Assembly: GCA_947589175.1 (NCBI GenBank)
Contig: CANPZR010000089.1
Coordinates: 1 to 9,530, forward strand
Direction of reading: 5' to 3'
Length of the DNA stretch: 9,530 nt
From: an uncultured Lachnospiraceae bacterium
Lineage (GTDB): Bacteria; Bacillota; Clostridia; Lachnospirales; Lachnospiraceae
In this document: positions 6,626 through 9,530 of the stretch, in pieces
How positions within the stretch are numbered: the stretch's first letter is position 1
Layout of the letters: each line of letters starts with the position of its first letter
Made by a program: the position numbers and the translations under genes
The notes under the pieces: generated by a model
The model's input: the letters and a program-made list of their open reading frames with translations, nothing else
Told to the model about the DNA's origin: nothing
Database searches by the model: none

Positions 6626-7438
6626 TTACCAATCTTTAATAAAGCGGTCGATCACATCAATCAGCCCGTCCTCGTCGCAGGAGGGCGCTATGTAATCCGC
6701 CCTTTTCTTCACTTCTTCTTTTGCATTTTCCATGGCCACGCCCAGTCCGGCGTACTCAATCATGGAGATGTCGTTGAAACCGTCGCCGCAGCAGACCACC
6801 TGCCCCCGATTAAATCCCAGCCGCTGAATCAGCTTGGAAATGCCGTAGGCCTTGTCGATTCCCAGCGGCATCATCTCCAGATAAAATCCCTCCGAGCGGT
6901 ACACCGACAGGCGTCCCTCGTAGTCCGCCGCCGCCACCGGCTCCAGCTCCGCTAACCTCGACGGCTCCGCGGTGAGAATGCACTTGTTGACCGGGAAATT
7001 CAGCTCCCTGTGAAAATCCTTCGGCACATAAATCGGAATATCACACGCCTCCGCGTCCATGACTATGTAGGGATCGTCCTCCCACCCCGCTACAATCGAG
7101 CCATTGTGGTAGGTGAGAAAGCCCGTCCCGTGCTTCTTGGAGTAATCGTACAGCTCCCGGAGCATCCCCTCCGGCAGAGGAATGTCATAGACCACCTCGC
7201 CCGTGGCAAAATTGGTGATGTGGCCGCCATTGTAGGAGAGGACGTACCCGCCGTACCGGTCAAGGCCGATTGCCCTGGCCTGATGGCGGATTCCCTCCGT
7301 GGAACGCCCGGAGGCAATGGCAATCTTGATGCCGTTCTCCTGGCATTCCATCAGGGCTCTTTTCGTCCGCTCCGTGATTTCCTTATTGGTATTTACAAGA
7401 GTACCGTCCACGTCCAGTACCATCAATTCATATGCCAT
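6626..7438 (-). CDS. Cof-type HAD-superfamily (IIB) hydrolase
   Basis: A 270-residue cytoplasmic phosphatase of the Cof/YidA type, typical in length. All four HAD motifs are present. DVDGT (9-13) holds the nucleophile Asp9 and the acid/base Asp11. Ser43 in IASGR (41-45) is motif II. Lys196 in GIDKAYGI (193-200) is motif III. GDGFND (218-223) is the Mg-binding motif IV. Between motifs II and III lies the C2B cap (about 85-185) that sets substrate choice. Family members dephosphorylate sugar phosphates, FMN or pyridoxal phosphate, and the substrate cannot be read from sequence. The ATG at 7438 has AGGGAG 6 bases upstream (complement 7445-7450), touching the ftsH stop codon. The gene begins 11 bases after ftsH ends, so the two are almost surely cotranscribed. 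Confidence 0.94.
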   Translation of the reverse strand: MAYELMVLDVDGTLVNTNKEITERTKRALMECQENGIKIAIASGRSTEGIRHQARAIGLDRYGGYVLSYNGGHITNFATGEVVYDIPLPEGMLRELYDYSKKHGTGFLTYHNGSIVAGWEDDPYIVMDAEACDIPIYVPKDFHRELNFPVNKCILTAEPSRLAELEPVAAADYEGRLSVYRSEGFYLEMMPLGIDKAYGISKLIQRLGFNRGQVVCCGDGFNDISMIEYAGLGVAMENAKEEVKKRADYIAPSCDEDGLIDVIDRFIKDW

Positions 7439-7449
7439 CGTCTGCTCCC

Positions 7450-9471
7450 TTACTCGTTTCTATCTTTTGCCGGGACCGAAGCTTTCGCATCGGCTGAAGC
7501 TGTCGCATCGACTGAAGCTTTCGCATCGGCTGAAGCTGTCGCATCGGCTGATGCTCCTGTCCCTGCCGCCGTCTCGATCAGCTTGCCATCCGCGTCCTTT
7601 TTCTTCAGGTGAATCCCCGTCTCCCGCTCAAAAATCTCCACAAATTCCTTCCCGGTAATGGTCTCTTTTTCAATCAAATAATCGGCCAGCAGTTTGAGGA
7701 CCTCGGTATGTCCCTCTATGATATCCTTGGCCTTCTGATAACAGTCGTCGAGAATCTTCATGACCTCCACGTCGATCTCGCTCTCCGTCTTCTCTCCGCA
7801 GTTGAGAACGGCGCGCCCGTCAAGATACCGGTTCTGGATAGTCTCCAGTCCCATCAGCCCGAATTTCTCGCTCATGCCGTACTGCGTCACCATGGAGCGG
7901 GCAATGGAAGTCGCCTTCTCAATATCGTTGGAAGCGCCGGTAGTCACGTCGTCAAAGATAATCTCCTCGGCGGCGCGTCCTCCTAAGAGAGTCGTAATCT
8001 CCGAGAGCAGCTCGCCCTTCTTCATCAGGTACTTTTCTTCCTCCGGCACCTGCATCACATACCCCAATGCCCCCATAGTACGGGGCACAATGGTAATCTT
8101 CTGCACCGGCTCTGTATTTTTCAAAAGCGTGGCCACAAGAGCGTGTCCGATCTCATGGTAGGACACGATCTTCTTCTCCTCCGTGCCGAGAATCCGGTCT
8201 TTCTTCTCCTTGCCGGCCAGCACCACTTCCACGGCCTCAAAAAGATCCTTCTGGCTCACGACGCCTCTTCCGTCCTTCACCGCCATGATAGCCGCCTCGT
8301 TGACCATGTTGGCGAGGTCCGCTCCCACAGCGCCGGACGTGGCTAACGCGATCTCCTCCAGATCCACCGTATCGTCCATGCGCACGTCGTGTGAATGTAC
8401 CCGCAGCACGTCCACGCGGCCTTTCAAATCCGGCTTCTCCACGATAATCCGGCGGTCGAACCGGCCCGGCCTCAGAAGGGCCTTGTCCAGAACGTCCGGG
8501 CGGTTGGTGGCGCCCAGGATGATAATACCCTTAGAGGAGTCAAATCCGTCCATCTCCGCCAAGAGCTGATTCAGCGTCTGCTCGCGCTCGTCGTTGCCGC
8601 CGTACTGGCTCTCACGGCTCTTTCCGATGGCGTCAATCTCATCGATAAATATAATACACGGCGCCATCCCGGTGGCCTGCTTGAACAGATCTCGCACGCG
8701 CGACGCTCCCACGCCCACGAACATCTCCACAAAATCCGATCCCGACAGGGAGAAAAACGGCACGCCCGCCTCCCCGGCCAGCGCCTTGGCGAGCAGTGTC
8801 TTTCCGGTTCCGGGAGGGCCCACCAAAAGGGCTCCCTTGGGCAGCCTGGCTCCGATCTGCTTGTATTTTTCCGGATTTTTCAAAAAATCCACGAGCTCGG
8901 TCAGAGACTCCTTGGCCTCCTCCTCGCCCGCCACGTCCGCGAAGGAGACGCCGGTCTTTTTCTCCACATACATCTTGGCGTTGGACTTGCCCACGCCTCC
9001 CATGAGCCCGCCGCCCTTGGCCGCCGACCGCATGAAGAACCACAACAGCAGCCACAGACAGGCGATGGGCAGAATATACGTCAGCAGAAATCCGATAATC
9101 CCGGATCCCGTGTCGTCGATCTCCGCCGTGAACTCCACGCCGTACTCGTTGAGCATGTCCTGTACCAGACTGGTGTCGTTGACATAGCCGGTATAGTAAG
9201 TAACCTGAAAGAGAGCGGCGTCGTTCTCCACCTTGGGCTCGATATAGATCAGGTTGCTCTTGAAGGTGACCTTCTTCACCTTGTCATCCTTTAACATCTG
9301 AATGAACTTTGTGTATGTGATCTCCTTCTCTGTGTTCCGCTGAATCTCCGAGTGGAGAAACATGATCATGAACATGGCGAACATAGCCGCCGCGATGCAG
9401 ATGATCAGATTGGTCCTGTTTCTTCTTTTCCGGTTCTGTTCATTGTCCGGCCTGTTTTCATTTATATCCAT
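7450..9471 (-). CDS. ftsH: ATP-dependent zinc metalloprotease FtsH
   Basis: A 673-residue membrane-anchored AAA+ protease that extracts and degrades membrane and unstable cytosolic proteins as a hexamer. Two membrane segments (about 21-39 and 124-147) flank an extracytoplasmic FtsH domain. The AAA module has Walker A GPPGTGKT (218-225), the pore loop in FVGVGASR (251-258), Walker B IIFIDE (273-278) and the arginine-finger region RPGRFDR (334-340). The protease domain has the zinc motif HEIGH (439-443) and the likely third ligand Asp516 in SNDIEKAT (514-521). Ile replaces the more usual Ala inside HExxH, which leaves the ligands intact. It is slightly longer than the roughly 645-residue E. coli protein because of an Ala/Ser/Asp repeat tail after residue 638. 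The ATG at 9471 has AAAGGA 8 bases upstream (complement 9480-9485). It is the first gene of the minus-strand block seen here. Confidence 0.98.
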   Translation of the reverse strand: MDINENRPDNEQNRKRRNRTNLIICIAAAMFAMFMIMFLHSEIQRNTEKEITYTKFIQMLKDDKVKKVTFKSNLIYIEPKVENDAALFQVTYYTGYVNDTSLVQDMLNEYGVEFTAEIDDTGSGIIGFLLTYILPIACLWLLLWFFMRSAAKGGGLMGGVGKSNAKMYVEKKTGVSFADVAGEEEAKESLTELVDFLKNPEKYKQIGARLPKGALLVGPPGTGKTLLAKALAGEAGVPFFSLSGSDFVEMFVGVGASRVRDLFKQATGMAPCIIFIDEIDAIGKSRESQYGGNDEREQTLNQLLAEMDGFDSSKGIIILGATNRPDVLDKALLRPGRFDRRIIVEKPDLKGRVDVLRVHSHDVRMDDTVDLEEIALATSGAVGADLANMVNEAAIMAVKDGRGVVSQKDLFEAVEVVLAGKEKKDRILGTEEKKIVSYHEIGHALVATLLKNTEPVQKITIVPRTMGALGYVMQVPEEEKYLMKKGELLSEITTLLGGRAAEEIIFDDVTTGASNDIEKATSIARSMVTQYGMSEKFGLMGLETIQNRYLDGRAVLNCGEKTESEIDVEVMKILDDCYQKAKDIIEGHTEVLKLLADYLIEKETITGKEFVEIFERETGIHLKKKDADGKLIETAAGTGASADATASADAKASVDATASADAKASVPAKDRNE
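7478..7549 (-). repeat. Four 18-base tandem repeats (36-base higher period) in the FtsH C-terminal tail
   Basis: Four adjacent 18-base units on the plus strand (7478-7495, 7496-7513, 7514-7531, 7532-7549) share GAAGCT(T/G)TCGCATCG(G/A)CT. The T/G position alternates T, G, T, G, so the true higher period is 36 bases. A decayed fifth unit begins at 7550 (GATGCT). They encode the low-complexity tail of FtsH (about residues 641-665) as six-residue units such as ASADAT and ASADAK. The near-identity of the copies points to recent expansion by slippage or unequal crossover. Confidence 0.92.
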
Positions 9472-9503
9472 TTTTCCTGTCCTTTCTCAATACGTTACTC
9501 TTT

Positions 9504-9509
9504 AGTATA
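9504..9509 (-). promoter_or_regulatory. Possible -10 element of the ftsH promoter
   Basis: TATACT on the minus strand lies 32 bases before the ftsH ATG in an AT-rich stretch, and would give a leader of about 25 bases. A -35 box at 17-base spacing would fall at 9527-9532 and mostly outside the window, so it cannot be judged. There is no TG extension. ftsH could instead be read from genes further right. Confidence 0.4.
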
Positions 9510-9530
9510 AAAGATTTCCCACTATAAATC

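Noticed and set aside
5690..6955. A 421-codon plus-strand open frame opposite uvrC, the leader and the HAD gene
   Set aside because: It is antisense to two clear genes. Its product is rich in His, Arg and Leu with no domain, as expected from the complement of GC-rich codons, and I see no good start signal.
7478..7549. Repeat units considered as a CRISPR array or regulatory iterons
   Set aside because: Units are contiguous with no spacers, keep the reading frame and lie wholly inside the ftsH coding sequence.
8143..8157. HEIGH in place of HEAGH in FtsH as a sign of an altered active site
   Set aside because: Both His and the Glu are kept; the middle residue is not a zinc ligand, and I recall the Ile form in clostridial FtsH.
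8395..9294. A 299-codon plus-strand open frame opposite ftsH
   Set aside because: Shadow of the highly conserved AAA and membrane regions of FtsH; no family resemblance.

Overview
This is a GC-rich window (mid to upper 50s % by eye) with the gene content of a low-branching Firmicute, most likely Lachnospiraceae or a related Clostridia. I base that on three things: strong GGAGG-type ribosome binding sites, an FtsH with a HEIGH zinc motif, and a penicillin-binding protein whose wording (QPGS.F..(S)TY.PALDTNGMTLATV, YVCTKCGKLA, CDCHV) matches what I remember of Lachnospiraceae class A PBPs. The assignment is by family wording only. There are no rRNA or tRNA genes, CRISPR arrays, insertion sequences or phage genes, and no gene-free stretch longer than about 120 bases.

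Layout. Bases 1-288 (minus) hold the first 96 codons of a YigZ/IMPACT-family protein. It is transcribed away from a class A penicillin-binding-protein homologue at 401-2722 (plus). A 112-base gap between them carries two back-to-back promoters. The PBP gene converges with a four-gene minus-strand block that fills the rest of the window. In transcription order the block is ftsH (9471-7450), a Cof-type HAD phosphatase (7438-6626), uvrC (6547-4652) and a YgiQ-type radical SAM protein (4683-2752). Gaps in the block are 11 bases (ftsH to HAD), 78 bases (HAD to uvrC) and a 32-base overlap (uvrC to ygiQ). It can therefore be read as one operon of membrane proteolysis, a housekeeping phosphatase, nucleotide excision repair and an uncharacterised radical SAM enzyme. 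A possible ftsH promoter sits at the right edge, and a hairpin-forming leader lies just before uvrC.

The most interesting item is the PBP. It is full length (773 aa) in an intact frame, with its own promoter and a good ribosome binding site, yet key catalytic residues of both enzyme domains are replaced. In the glycosyltransferase domain the ED catalytic Glu is Gln115 and several other motif residues are changed. In the transpeptidase domain the SxxK Lys is Gln411 and the KTG Lys is Met605. This looks like a pseudoenzyme PBP kept as a protein, not a decaying pseudogene. A second theme is that the C-terminal tails of two nearby proteins, FtsH and YgiQ, are both built from in-frame tandem repeats with a 36-base higher period. 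The other genes look like ordinary housekeeping genes.
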